Below, in pieces: positions 1-5,795 of a DNA stretch of 5,959 nt. Source of the DNA: Desulfobacterales bacterium (GTDB lineage: Bacteria > Desulfobacterota > Desulfobacteria > Desulfobacterales > Desulfosalsimonadaceae). Each line of letters opens with the position of its first letter. Within the stretch, counting starts at the first letter, position 1. A model generated the notes under the pieces. It did not search any database. It had not been told where the DNA came from and was given only the letters and a program-made list of their open reading frames with translations. The translations under genes were made by a program, and so were the position numbers. The stretch lies in contig JAGTVF010000153.1 of assembly GCA_018224315.1 (NCBI GenBank), forward strand, positions 1 to 5,959. The letters are read 5' to 3'.

Positions 1-965
1 ATGCCGTGTGCCGGCTTCCGGAAGTGGATGCCGGCCGGGCTGCGGCCGCTTTTGCCGATTTTGAGGATTTGGACAGATGCGGAGTCATTGCCGGGGCGGG
101 TACCACGGAATTTCTCTACCTGCTGCCCCGGGCTGCGGCCATCGGCTCCGCCCTGGTGGTCGGGCCCACTTATGCGGACTATGCAGACGCCCTGGCCATC
201 AACGGCGTCAAGCAAGGGTTTTTCATGCGCGAAAGCCCCCGGGGATTCGCCCTGGACACAGACCGGCTCAAAAGGGCTGCAAAAGACGCGGATGCGGTTT
301 TTTTGTGCAACCCCAACAATCCCACGGGCGGATACACGGACACCGATTTATTGGCAGACCTGGCCCGGGCACTGCCGGACACGCTTTTTGTCATGGACGA
401 ATCCTACCTGCCCTTTGTGCCCGGGGCCGGAGAAAAAAGCCTGGCCCGCGCGGATCTGCCCAATGTTGTCGTGCTCCGGTCGCTTTCCAAGATGTACTGT
501 ATCCCTGGCCTGCGGGTGGGATTTTGCGCCGCGCCCAAAGACCTTGCCCAAACAATCCGGAACCACTGCCCGCCATGGAGCGTCAATGCCCAGGCCCAGC
601 AGGCGGTGATCTATATCGCCCAGAATCAGGACACGGCCGGAAAACATGAAGAAAAAACCCGGCAGTATCTCAAAGACCAGCGCGCCGCAATCGGCCGGCG
701 GCTTGCCGGGGTGACCGGCCTTCGGGTCCATGATTCGGATGCCACATTTATTCTCCTGGAAGGAAAAAATTTCACGGCCGCCGAGATGGCCGCCCATATG
801 CTGGACCATCGCCTGCTGATCCGGAACTGCGAAAATTTCAAGGGACTTGACAACCGTTTTTTCCGGATATCCGTCCAGGACCCGGTTACAAACGCCAGGG
901 CCGCTGAACTGATTGCCGGTTATGCCCAAAAGCGCGCGCAGAAGGCCGGCCGGGAGAACCAATGA
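1..965 (+). CDS. cobD: Threonine-phosphate decarboxylase, PLP aminotransferase fold (5' truncated by window edge)
   Basis: This is a class I/II PLP enzyme that decarboxylates L-threonine O-3-phosphate to (R)-1-amino-2-propanol phosphate, the linker of the cobalamin nucleotide loop. The frame is open to the left edge (first full codon at 3), so the true start is upstream. Roughly 50 N-terminal residues seem missing compared with the usual length of about 360. Numbering from the GTG at 6: the cofactor-phosphate segment GAGTTEFLYLLPRA is near residue 30; CNPNNPTGG is at 101-109 with the PLP-pyridine Asn at 102 or 105; MDESY places Asp131 at the PLP nitrogen; SLSKMYCIPGLRVGF supplies the Schiff-base Lys162; NRFFRIS near 283-289 supplies the carboxylate-binding Arg287. 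The motifs alone also fit histidinol-phosphate aminotransferase (HisC). The immediate overlap with cbiB and the IPGLR form of the lysine motif favour CobD (called CobC in some organisms). The ATG at position 1 is in another frame and is coincidental. Confidence 0.88.
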   Translation, partial: AVCRLPEVDAGRAAAAFADFEDLDRCGVIAGAGTTEFLYLLPRAAAIGSALVVGPTYADYADALAINGVKQGFFMRESPRGFALDTDRLKRAAKDADAVFLCNPNNPTGGYTDTDLLADLARALPDTLFVMDESYLPFVPGAGEKSLARADLPNVVVLRSLSKMYCIPGLRVGFCAAPKDLAQTIRNHCPPWSVNAQAQQAVIYIAQNQDTAGKHEEKTRQYLKDQRAAIGRRLAGVTGLRVHDSDATFILLEGKNFTAAEMAAHMLDHRLLIRNCENFKGLDNRFFRISVQDPVTNARAAELIAGYAQKRAQKAGRENQ

Positions 966-1918
966 TGGCCGGGCTCTCTGCTGCCTGGATCATCGCCGCC
1001 GCCCTGGCCCTGGATCTGCTCATTGGAGATCCGGCCCGGCTGCCCCACCCGGTTCGCCTGATGGGCGGGGCCGCAGCCCGGCTGGAAAAACCGTTCCGAA
1101 GACTTTTGCCCAATGCATTCACAGCCGGCCTGGCCTTTGCCGCAGTCCTGGTAGCCGGCACTTACCTCATCTCTCTTGCCGGGGTGGTGCTTGTCCGTCT
1201 GGCACATCCCGCGGCAGGCATGATTGTCGAAATCCTGCTGGTCTATGCCTGCATCTGCCCGCGGTGTCTGTATGACGAGGCCAAAAAGGTTTATCAAGCC
1301 TTATCTGCCGACCGTCTGGTTGATGCCCGGGCTTTGATTGCCATGCTGGTGAGCCGGGATACGGCAAACATGGATGAATCTGACATCAGCCGGGCAGCCA
1401 TTGAAACGGTTGCGGAAAATTTCGTTGACGGCGTGCTCACCCCCCTGTTTTTTGCCGCCATCCTGGGCGCACCCGGGGCCATGGCCTTTAAAATGATCTC
1501 CACCCTGGACTCTATGGTGGGATATCGCACGTTAAAATATGAACAATTCGGAAAAGCTGCGGCCAGACTCGATGACGCGGCCAACTGGATTCCGGCAAGG
1601 CTGTCTGTGCCCATCATCTCCCTGGCAGCCGCCCTGATTTGCAAAACCGGCCGCAGGGCTTTTAGAACAGCCATATCCGAGGGCGGCAACCATAAAAGCC
1701 CCAATGCCGGACGCCCGGAGGCCGCATTTGCCGGCGCCCTTGGCGTGCGCCTGATCGGCCCGGGCATCTACCACGGCCGGCTTGTGGAAAAGCCCTGGAT
1801 CGGAGCCGGATTCGCCCTGCCCGGTCCGGCCCGAATCACAGCGGCCTGCCGCCTGATGATAACCGCCACCCTGATTGCCGCAGCCGTGATGATCACCTTT
1901 TGGCTGATGATCGGATAG
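962..1918 (+). CDS. cbiB: Adenosylcobinamide-phosphate synthase (CbiB; CobD in Pseudomonas naming)
   Basis: This integral membrane enzyme joins aminopropanol phosphate to adenosylcobyric acid, giving adenosylcobinamide phosphate. At 318 residues it has the normal full length of the family. Family blocks appear in order: DLLIGDP followed by PHPVRLMG (18-35), SRDT (131-134), ETVAENFVDG (148-157), STLDSMVGY (180-188), FGKAAARLDDAANWIPARL (196-214) and HKSPNAGRPEAA (244-255). Hydrophobic membrane segments lie near 7-22, 52-78, 80-95, 155-175, 215-227 and 293-317. The start ATG overlaps the stop of the upstream decarboxylase as ATGA, so translation is probably coupled and the product of one enzyme is the substrate of the next. 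A second ATG follows immediately at 965, so the start could be one codon later. I see no frameshift or missing block. Confidence 0.95.
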   Translation: MMAGLSAAWIIAAALALDLLIGDPARLPHPVRLMGGAAARLEKPFRRLLPNAFTAGLAFAAVLVAGTYLISLAGVVLVRLAHPAAGMIVEILLVYACICPRCLYDEAKKVYQALSADRLVDARALIAMLVSRDTANMDESDISRAAIETVAENFVDGVLTPLFFAAILGAPGAMAFKMISTLDSMVGYRTLKYEQFGKAAARLDDAANWIPARLSVPIISLAAALICKTGRRAFRTAISEGGNHKSPNAGRPEAAFAGALGVRLIGPGIYHGRLVEKPWIGAGFALPGPARITAACRLMITATLIAAAVMITFWLMIG

Positions 1919-1935
1919 GATCCCCCTTGTACCAA

Positions 1936-1989
1936 GCTGCCGGTGCGGCCCCGGCGGGCGCATTGCACACCAGGGCCCCCACCGGCAGC
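1936..1989. repeat. GC-rich inverted repeat / strong hairpin downstream of cbiB
   Basis: GCTGCCGGTG at 1936-1945 is matched exactly by its reverse complement at 1980-1989. A nested GGCCC (1947-1951) pairs with GGGCC (1973-1977) across a 1x2 internal loop, leaving a terminal loop of about 21 bases. It lies 17 bases after the cbiB stop. No T-run follows in either direction, so it is not a textbook intrinsic terminator. It may instead be a 3'-end stabilising structure or a REP-like palindrome. I saw no cobalamin riboswitch B12 box here. Confidence 0.6.
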
Positions 1990-2016
1990 GGAGCCCCCTT
2001 CGTTTGGCATAGCGGC

Positions 2017-2037
2017 ATATCCCTTTTACAGGGATAT
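2017..2037. repeat. Small inverted repeat in the cbiB/2115 spacer
   Basis: ATATCCC at 2017-2023 and GGGATAT at 2031-2037 are exact complements around a 7-base loop. An adjacent GC pair can extend the stem past a two-base bulge. No T-run follows. The rest of the 196-base spacer (1919-2114) has no convincing gene. Confidence 0.4.
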
Positions 2038-2042
2038 CTGCG

Positions 2043-2073
2043 TTGCATTCCGGCCAATGATGATAATTATTAT
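2043..2073 (+). promoter_or_regulatory. Possible weak promoter for the small protein / ADP-ribosylglycohydrolase pair
   Basis: The spacer changes abruptly from GC-rich to AT-rich at about 2059. TATTAT (2068-2073, five of six to the -10 consensus) follows TTGCAT (2043-2048) with a long 19-base spacer. GATAAT at 2062-2067 is an alternative -10 without a well-placed -35. The position, about 40 bases before the start at 2115, is sensible, but the match is weak. Confidence 0.22.
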
Positions 2074-2114
2074 CCAAGAAAACACTGGACTGAATTTAAA
2101 AAGGAAAACAAAAA

Positions 2115-2291
2115 ATGGAATACTTGATTATCATTGTCCTGCTGATCGCTGCGCTGGGATTTTTCCTGTACAAAAAAAACCGGCCCGGGCAACCCGCCGA
2201 CACCCCGGCTGTTGAAGCCACATATATATGTGATCAGTGCGGGGAGCATGAATGCATCTGCCGCAAAGAGGAAAACGGACAGAGCAAATAA
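2115..2291 (+). CDS. 58-residue membrane-anchored protein with a four-cysteine cluster, function unknown
   Basis: The frame encodes 58 residues. An almost uninterrupted hydrophobic helix (residues 3-19, Tyr-Leu-Ile-Ile through Phe-Leu-Tyr) is followed by KKNR, so the N-terminus should face outward or span the membrane with the tail in the cytoplasm (positive-inside rule, inference). A Pro/Ala-rich linker (24-35) leads to C39-D-Q-C42 and C47-I-C49, a CxxC...CxC pattern suited to binding one zinc ion or an Fe-S/thiol group, then a charged tail. AAGGA at 2101-2105 lies nine bases before the ATG, a good ribosome binding site. The stop is 20 bases before the next gene's chosen start, which suggests one transcript. 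I do not recognise a named family. It could assist the neighbouring glycohydrolase-fold protein, but that is only proximity. Confidence 0.72.
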   Translation: MEYLIIIVLLIAALGFFLYKKNRPGQPADTPAVEATYICDQCGEHECICRKEENGQSK

Positions 2292-2311
2292 TGGCCAAAG
2301 GAGGACCCGTC

Positions 2312-3220
2312 ATGACCGATAACGCCAAAGCTGCCGTCCTGGCCGCATTTGCCGCAGACAGCCTGGCCCTGGGCGCCCACTGGATCTATGATCCGGAAAA
2401 AATCCGCACAGATTTCGGCAGAATCGAAACACCGGCGGCACCGGGCCCGGATTCCTTCCACAAGACCAAAACCAGGGGCGATTTCACCCATTACGGAGAT
2501 CAGATGCTGGTGCTGCTCCGGGCCATTGCAGAGCAAAAGGGATTTGACCCTGCCGATTTTTCAAAACAATGGCGGGCCCTGTTTGACAACTATGACGGCT
2601 ACATCGACAATGCCACCCGCAAAACTTTGGCCAATTATCAAAAGGGTGCGGATCCGGAAAATGCGGGCTCATCATCCAATGACCTGGCCGGGGCCGCCCG
2701 GATCGCCCCGCTGATCTGCCTTTATCCCGATGACCCGGAAAAATTGGCAGAAGTCGCCCGCTCCCAGACAGCCATGACCCATAACAATGAAGCTGTAATT
2801 GATGCAGCAGCGTTTTTTGCCAGGGTGGCCCATGCGGTGCTCCAGGGTTCGGCGCCGGTTGCAGCCATGGAAAGCATTGCAGAAGACGACGAATTTGCCA
2901 TGTCACCCATTTCCATGTATATCGGGCCCGGACTCAAATCCGCAAACGAAAAGAGCGCTGATGCCATCGCCCGGTTCGGTCCGGCCTGTGAAATCGACCA
3001 GGCCCTGCCCGGCACCATCCATCTCATTGCCCGGTTTGAAGACAATCTCAAAGAGGCATTGATCCAGTCGGTAATGGCCGGCGGCGACAGCGCAGCAAGG
3101 GCAAGTATGGCCGGGATGATTCTTGGCGCGCATCTGGGCATGGAGGCGGTTTCCGGAGACTGGATCGAAAATGTCAACCGGATCAATGAAATCCGCACGC
3201 TTCTGGATCAAATCGCTTAA
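2312..3220 (+). CDS. ADP-ribosylglycohydrolase-fold protein (DraG/J1-crystallin superfamily), divergent active site
   Basis: This 302-residue, all-helical protein belongs to the family of DraG, ADP-ribosylhydrolases, J1-crystallins and selenoprotein J. Recognisable segments are AAFAADSLALGAHWIYDP (11-28, the GDxxG helix with Asp16), GDFTHYGDQM (56-65, place of the (S/T)DDT metal motif), DGYIDNATRKTL in the first third, SQTAMTHNNEAVIDAA (T156, H157) and MAGGDSAARASMAGMILGAHLG near 255-276 (place of GGDTDT). The ATG at 2312 is chosen because AAAGGAGG (2297-2304) lies seven bases upstream. In-frame ATGs at 2252 and 2291 (the latter overlapping the previous stop as TAATG) lack such a site. One Asp of each canonical metal-ligand pair is missing, so true ADP-ribosyl hydrolysis is uncertain. 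Cytoplasmic, with no signal peptide. Confidence 0.85.
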   Translation: MTDNAKAAVLAAFAADSLALGAHWIYDPEKIRTDFGRIETPAAPGPDSFHKTKTRGDFTHYGDQMLVLLRAIAEQKGFDPADFSKQWRALFDNYDGYIDNATRKTLANYQKGADPENAGSSSNDLAGAARIAPLICLYPDDPEKLAEVARSQTAMTHNNEAVIDAAAFFARVAHAVLQGSAPVAAMESIAEDDEFAMSPISMYIGPGLKSANEKSADAIARFGPACEIDQALPGTIHLIARFEDNLKEALIQSVMAGGDSAARASMAGMILGAHLGMEAVSGDWIENVNRINEIRTLLDQIA

Positions 3221-3223
3221 TTT

Positions 3224-3252
3224 AGGTCACCGGTTTATAGGTGTCTTTTTTT
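3224..3252 (+). terminator. Possible weak intrinsic terminator after the ADP-ribosylglycohydrolase homologue
   Basis: CACC (3228-3231) and GGTG (3240-3243) can pair around an 8-base loop, with three more imperfect pairs outside a mismatch. A run of seven T follows at 3246-3252. It is correctly placed just after the stop at 3220, but the stem is short, and it overlaps the end of the convergent small gene. Confidence 0.28.
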
Positions 3253-3336
3253 CAAAGCGTTGAAAATGCACACGGCCGCACCGCCCCAGGTGACAGCCAG
3301 GCCGATGATCATCATGGCAATGGATCCGCTGCTCAT
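3235..3336 (-). CDS. MetS-type small subunit of an NSS family transporter (33 residues)
   Basis: On the minus strand the ATG at 3336-3334 opens a 33-codon frame ending in TAA at 3237-3235. The product is a single hydrophobic helix, roughly residues 5-27, containing SIAMMIIGLAVTWGG, ending in the basic tail KKRH. This matches the pattern of the tiny one-helix partners of prokaryotic NSS transporters (methionine/alanine importer small subunit; MetS of the Corynebacterium MetPS system): a short polar N-terminus, a Met/Ile-rich helix and a central WGG (17-19). AAAGGAG (3351-3345) lies eight bases upstream, an excellent ribosome binding site. It follows the NSS gene on the same strand, the usual arrangement. 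In MetPS the small subunit is required for uptake; the same role here is inferred. Confidence 0.83.
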   Translation of the reverse strand: MSSGSIAMMIIGLAVTWGGAAVCIFNALKKRHL

Positions 3337-3362
3337 TTCCGGGACTCCTTTATCCCTAAACT

Positions 3363-3439
3363 GAGGGTTTACCGATTTTTAAAAGCAATTCATTTGAAAG
3401 GATAACAATCATTTCTATTTTAAAAATCGGCAAACCCTC
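3363..3439 (-). repeat. 22-bp inverted repeat / long stem-loop between the NSS gene and its small subunit
   Basis: The arms at 3363-3384 and 3418-3439 are complementary over 22 positions. The single exception (A3371 against C3431) becomes a G-U wobble in minus-strand RNA, so the stem is continuous in that transcript. The loop is 33 bases and AT-rich. The structure begins 23 bases after the transporter stop and ends 12 bases before the ribosome binding site of the small gene. No U-run follows the 3' arm on the minus strand, so it is not a standard terminator. It may act as an mRNA stabiliser or processing site, a partial attenuator, or be a small palindromic repeat insertion. Confidence 0.8.
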
Positions 3440-3461
3440 CTGGATTTCCAAATTTTTGGTA

Positions 3462-4943
3462 TTATTTGCTTTTCTGCGCCCATGCACTTTTCATGGACTG
3501 CAGGACAAAACTTAAAAGCACAATGCCCGCCACCACACACCAGCCGAACATGACCAGGGCGCTGCTGTCATAACCCTCATAATTTTCCCGGATGTCGCCC
3601 ATCAGATTGGCCACGGCCATGTATCCCAGGACAACCGGGGTGATCACCTTCAGGCAGAAATTCCACCAGGTGCCAATAGCAAAATCAGACAGGGAATTGG
3701 CGTACTGACGCACGCTATCGAGCTTAAAAAACCAGGACAGCAGGATCACCTCCACCAGTCCGGCAAAAACAATGCCGAAATTATTGATGAAATGATCCGT
3801 GATATCCAAGATAAACAAACCGCCCCGGGTCATGAAAATCAGGCTCAGCATGAAACCAACCAGGCAAAACAGGCTGGTCACAGGCTTTCTGTCCCAGCCG
3901 AACTTGTCGATCAAAGATGAGCAGCAGGCCTCTGAAATCGATATCATGGAACTGAGCCCGGCAAAAACCAAAGACAGGAAAAACAAGAATCCGAAAAATT
4001 CCGGTGCCGGCAGCAGATTGACAGCCTCGGGGATGGTCACAAAGGCCATGCCCACACCCTGGGTGACAATTTCATGGAGGGCCACGCCCTGTTTGGCCGC
4101 CATGTGACCGAGCACGCCAAAAACCATGATGCCGGCCAGCAGGCTGAACCCGCAGTTGATAAACGCGGTCATCATGCCATTGTTGTTGATATCCGATTTT
4201 GCCGGCAAATAGCTGGAATAGGTGATCATGATGGCAAAGCAGACGCTCAGGGTAAAAAAGATCTGGCCGTAGGCCGCAGTCCAGACCCGGTAGTCGGCAA
4301 TGGCGCTGAAATCGGGGCGAAACAGCCAGTCAATGCCCCGGGCCGCCCCATCGAGGGTCACGGCGCGCACCAGCATGATCAAAAGCAGCAGAAAAAGAAG
4401 GGGCATGAAGATCTTGTTGGCCAACTCAATTCCCTTTTTCACACCGCTGAACAAAACAATCCAGGTCACCGCCCACATGGCAATGGCAGCGGCAAACACC
4501 GGCCAGACAATGCCGCCCAGATCCATGGGCCCGTTGCTTAATTGCAGAAACTCGTCAAAAAAAAACGTTTCCGGACTTGCGCCCCAGCCCAGGTCCAGGG
4601 CCAAAAAGGCATAATTCAATGCCCAGGAAATCACCACCACGTAATAGACACTGATGACAAAGGCCACCAGGGCCTGCCACCAGCCCAGCCATTCCCATTT
4701 TCCAAAGATGTTGAAAAAGGTCAGGGGAGCCGATCCCCGGTATTTGTGCCCCACCCCGAACTCGAGGATGATGATGGGAATACCGGCGGTGAGCAGGGCA
4801 AAAAAATAAGGGATCAGAAATGCTCCCCCGCCGTTGTCATAGGCCATATAGGGAAACCGCCAGATGTTTCCCAGGCCGATGGCCGAGCCCACCGCAGCCA
4901 GAATAAATCCGCTTCTTGTACCCCATTGTTCGCGTTTCGCCAT
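3462..4943 (-). CDS. Sodium-dependent amino-acid transporter, NSS (SNF/LeuT-fold) family
   Basis: This 493-residue inner-membrane protein has about 12 predicted helices and should import an amino acid or similar solute with Na+. TM1 carries the family signature GLGNIWRFPYMAYDNGGGAF (23-42), with N26 and R29 matching LeuT N27 and R30. TM6 holds GQIFFTLSVCFAIMITYSSY with the unwound centre near 230-237, and TM8 holds FAGLSSMISIS with the two serines expected at the Na2 site. The Cl-site positions read Y46, N263 and S267. The ATG at 4943 is chosen over the in-frame GTG at 4952 because AGGAGG (4959-4954) is ten bases from the ATG but only one base from the GTG. The adjacent MetS-like gene suggests the MetP/alanine-methionine importer branch, though the substrate cannot be read from sequence. 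Confidence 0.93.
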   Translation of the reverse strand: MAKREQWGTRSGFILAAVGSAIGLGNIWRFPYMAYDNGGGAFLIPYFFALLTAGIPIIILEFGVGHKYRGSAPLTFFNIFGKWEWLGWWQALVAFVISVYYVVVISWALNYAFLALDLGWGASPETFFFDEFLQLSNGPMDLGGIVWPVFAAAIAMWAVTWIVLFSGVKKGIELANKIFMPLLFLLLLIMLVRAVTLDGAARGIDWLFRPDFSAIADYRVWTAAYGQIFFTLSVCFAIMITYSSYLPAKSDINNNGMMTAFINCGFSLLAGIMVFGVLGHMAAKQGVALHEIVTQGVGMAFVTIPEAVNLLPAPEFFGFLFFLSLVFAGLSSMISISEACCSSLIDKFGWDRKPVTSLFCLVGFMLSLIFMTRGGLFILDITDHFINNFGIVFAGLVEVILLSWFFKLDSVRQYANSLSDFAIGTWWNFCLKVITPVVLGYMAVANLMGDIRENYEGYDSSALVMFGWCVVAGIVLLSFVLQSMKSAWAQKSK

Positions 4944-5029
4944 TTTATCCACGCCTCCTGCAGCTTAATTGGCCCTTGCAACCCAAAAACGCCGGTAAAC
5001 AATAAGCTCATTTCATACCCAACCTAACA

Positions 5030-5058
5030 TCCATAGTAAAGTGCAAATTTGGCGTCAA
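5030..5058 (-). promoter_or_regulatory. Sigma70-like promoter for the NSS transporter operon
   Basis: On the minus strand TTGACG (5058-5053, five of six to the -35 consensus) is followed by a 17-base spacer and TATGGA (5035-5030), a poor -10 with only TAT conserved. Transcription from it would start near 5023, leaving a leader of about 80 bases before the ATG at 4943. The optimal spacing and the location between two same-strand genes support it. Confidence 0.42.
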
Positions 5059-5142
5059 GAAAGAATTCCGGGGGGTTACAAGCTCACTCCGCCGGGCAGA
5101 GGCAATTGACGGGCAATACCGCAGTTTTGGCAGAAACACGAT

Positions 5143-5778
5143 CTATATTTCAATGACCCGGCCGGCTCCGCCGGCAAGGCTTTTGTCCCCGAGCCTGGAC
5201 TTGATCTGCTGTTTGTGCTGGGTGCAGTGGGTGGCACATACCCAATCCAGGCCATCAATGACCGGAAAATCACAAAATCCGTGCAGCCCGCCGATAAGCG
5301 CAGCAGGTGGGCCGATTTGCGATGCCGCGGCAAGAATGGTTTCCACACCCGGATGCGAGCAGCCTGCAATCACCACCACCTTGTTGTCTTGTTTGATGCA
5401 CATGGACTGCTCGATATTTTTCAGCGTGCCCGTGGAATAAATGTTTTCGTGAATTTCCATGGGCCGGCTGATGGAAACGGTTTCCCGGGCCCTGTCGACA
5501 TTGGAAATGGTATCCGGCACATAGACCCGTACCGGATTGAGTTCCAGGATGGCCGGCAATCCATCAGTGTGGTCCCAGTGATCATGGGAGATGAAAACCT
5601 CCTGGACACAGTCCGGGCTGATTCCCAGGCGGTGCATGTTTTCGGTCAGGATCTGTCCGTTTGCACCGGTGTCAAACAAAATGGTCCGGCCAAAGGCCTC
5701 AATTAAGGCCGCAAAACCCCAGTCCGGGGCCAGTCGTTTGTCAAATGCATCATTGTCGTATAAAATCGTGATCTTCAT
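5143..5778 (-). CDS. Metallo-beta-lactamase-fold hydrolase, COG1237-like (dihydropterin/RFA-P synthase-related)
   Basis: This 211-residue soluble protein belongs to the metallo-beta-lactamase superfamily. It has ILFDTGANG (33-41), the zinc motif HDHWDH (H65, H67, D69, H70), GCSHPG with H142, GGLHGF (163-168) and ATHCTQHK with H184. The GCSHPG / GGLHG / THCT series is typical of the COG1237 group, which includes the archaeal 7,8-dihydropterin-6-methyl-4-(ribofuranosyl)aminobenzene 5'-phosphate synthase. Many bacterial members have no known substrate, so the role should be read only as a metal-dependent hydrolase or transferase. The ATG at 5778 is preferred over 5805, which would overlap the preceding gene, because an AGGGGG-type binding site lies just upstream and the protein then begins with the canonical MKITILYDN strand. 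It follows the upstream gene by 17 bases, so they are probably co-transcribed. Confidence 0.88.
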   Translation of the reverse strand: MKITILYDNDAFDKRLAPDWGFAALIEAFGRTILFDTGANGQILTENMHRLGISPDCVQEVFISHDHWDHTDGLPAILELNPVRVYVPDTISNVDRARETVSISRPMEIHENIYSTGTLKNIEQSMCIKQDNKVVVIAGCSHPGVETILAAASQIGPPAALIGGLHGFCDFPVIDGLDWVCATHCTQHKQQIKSRLGDKSLAGGAGRVIEI

Positions 5779-5795
5779 AATCCGCCCCCTGGTTT

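Noticed and set aside
1532..2077. A 181-codon minus-strand frame covering the end of cbiB and the following spacer.
   Set aside because: It is antisense to conserved CbiB sequence, its translation has no domain character, and it owes its length to GC-rich composition.
1919..2114. A cobalamin riboswitch, suggested by the neighbouring cobalamin genes and the hairpins in the spacer.
   Set aside because: I could find no B12-box-like core on either strand, and the downstream genes are not obvious cobalamin-regulated functions.
3363..3439. The long inverted repeat as an intrinsic terminator of the transporter gene.
   Set aside because: No U-run follows the stem on the minus strand, and a gene with a strong ribosome binding site lies immediately beyond it.
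4950..4952. GTG at 4952 as the transporter start, giving 496 residues.
   Set aside because: The AGGAGG element would be only one base away; the ATG at 4943 has a workable ten-base spacing.
4074..5027. Two long plus-strand open frames (4074-4541 and 4542-5027) opposite the transporter gene.
   Set aside because: They are antisense shadows of the NSS gene: low-complexity, Gln/His/Gly-rich translations with no recognisable motif, while the minus frame carries clear family signatures.
5158..5178. GCCGGC...GCCGGC palindrome near the 3' end of the metallo-beta-lactamase-fold gene.
   Set aside because: It lies within conserved coding sequence (Ala-Gly-Gly-Ala-Gly) and is explained by GC-rich glycine/alanine codons.
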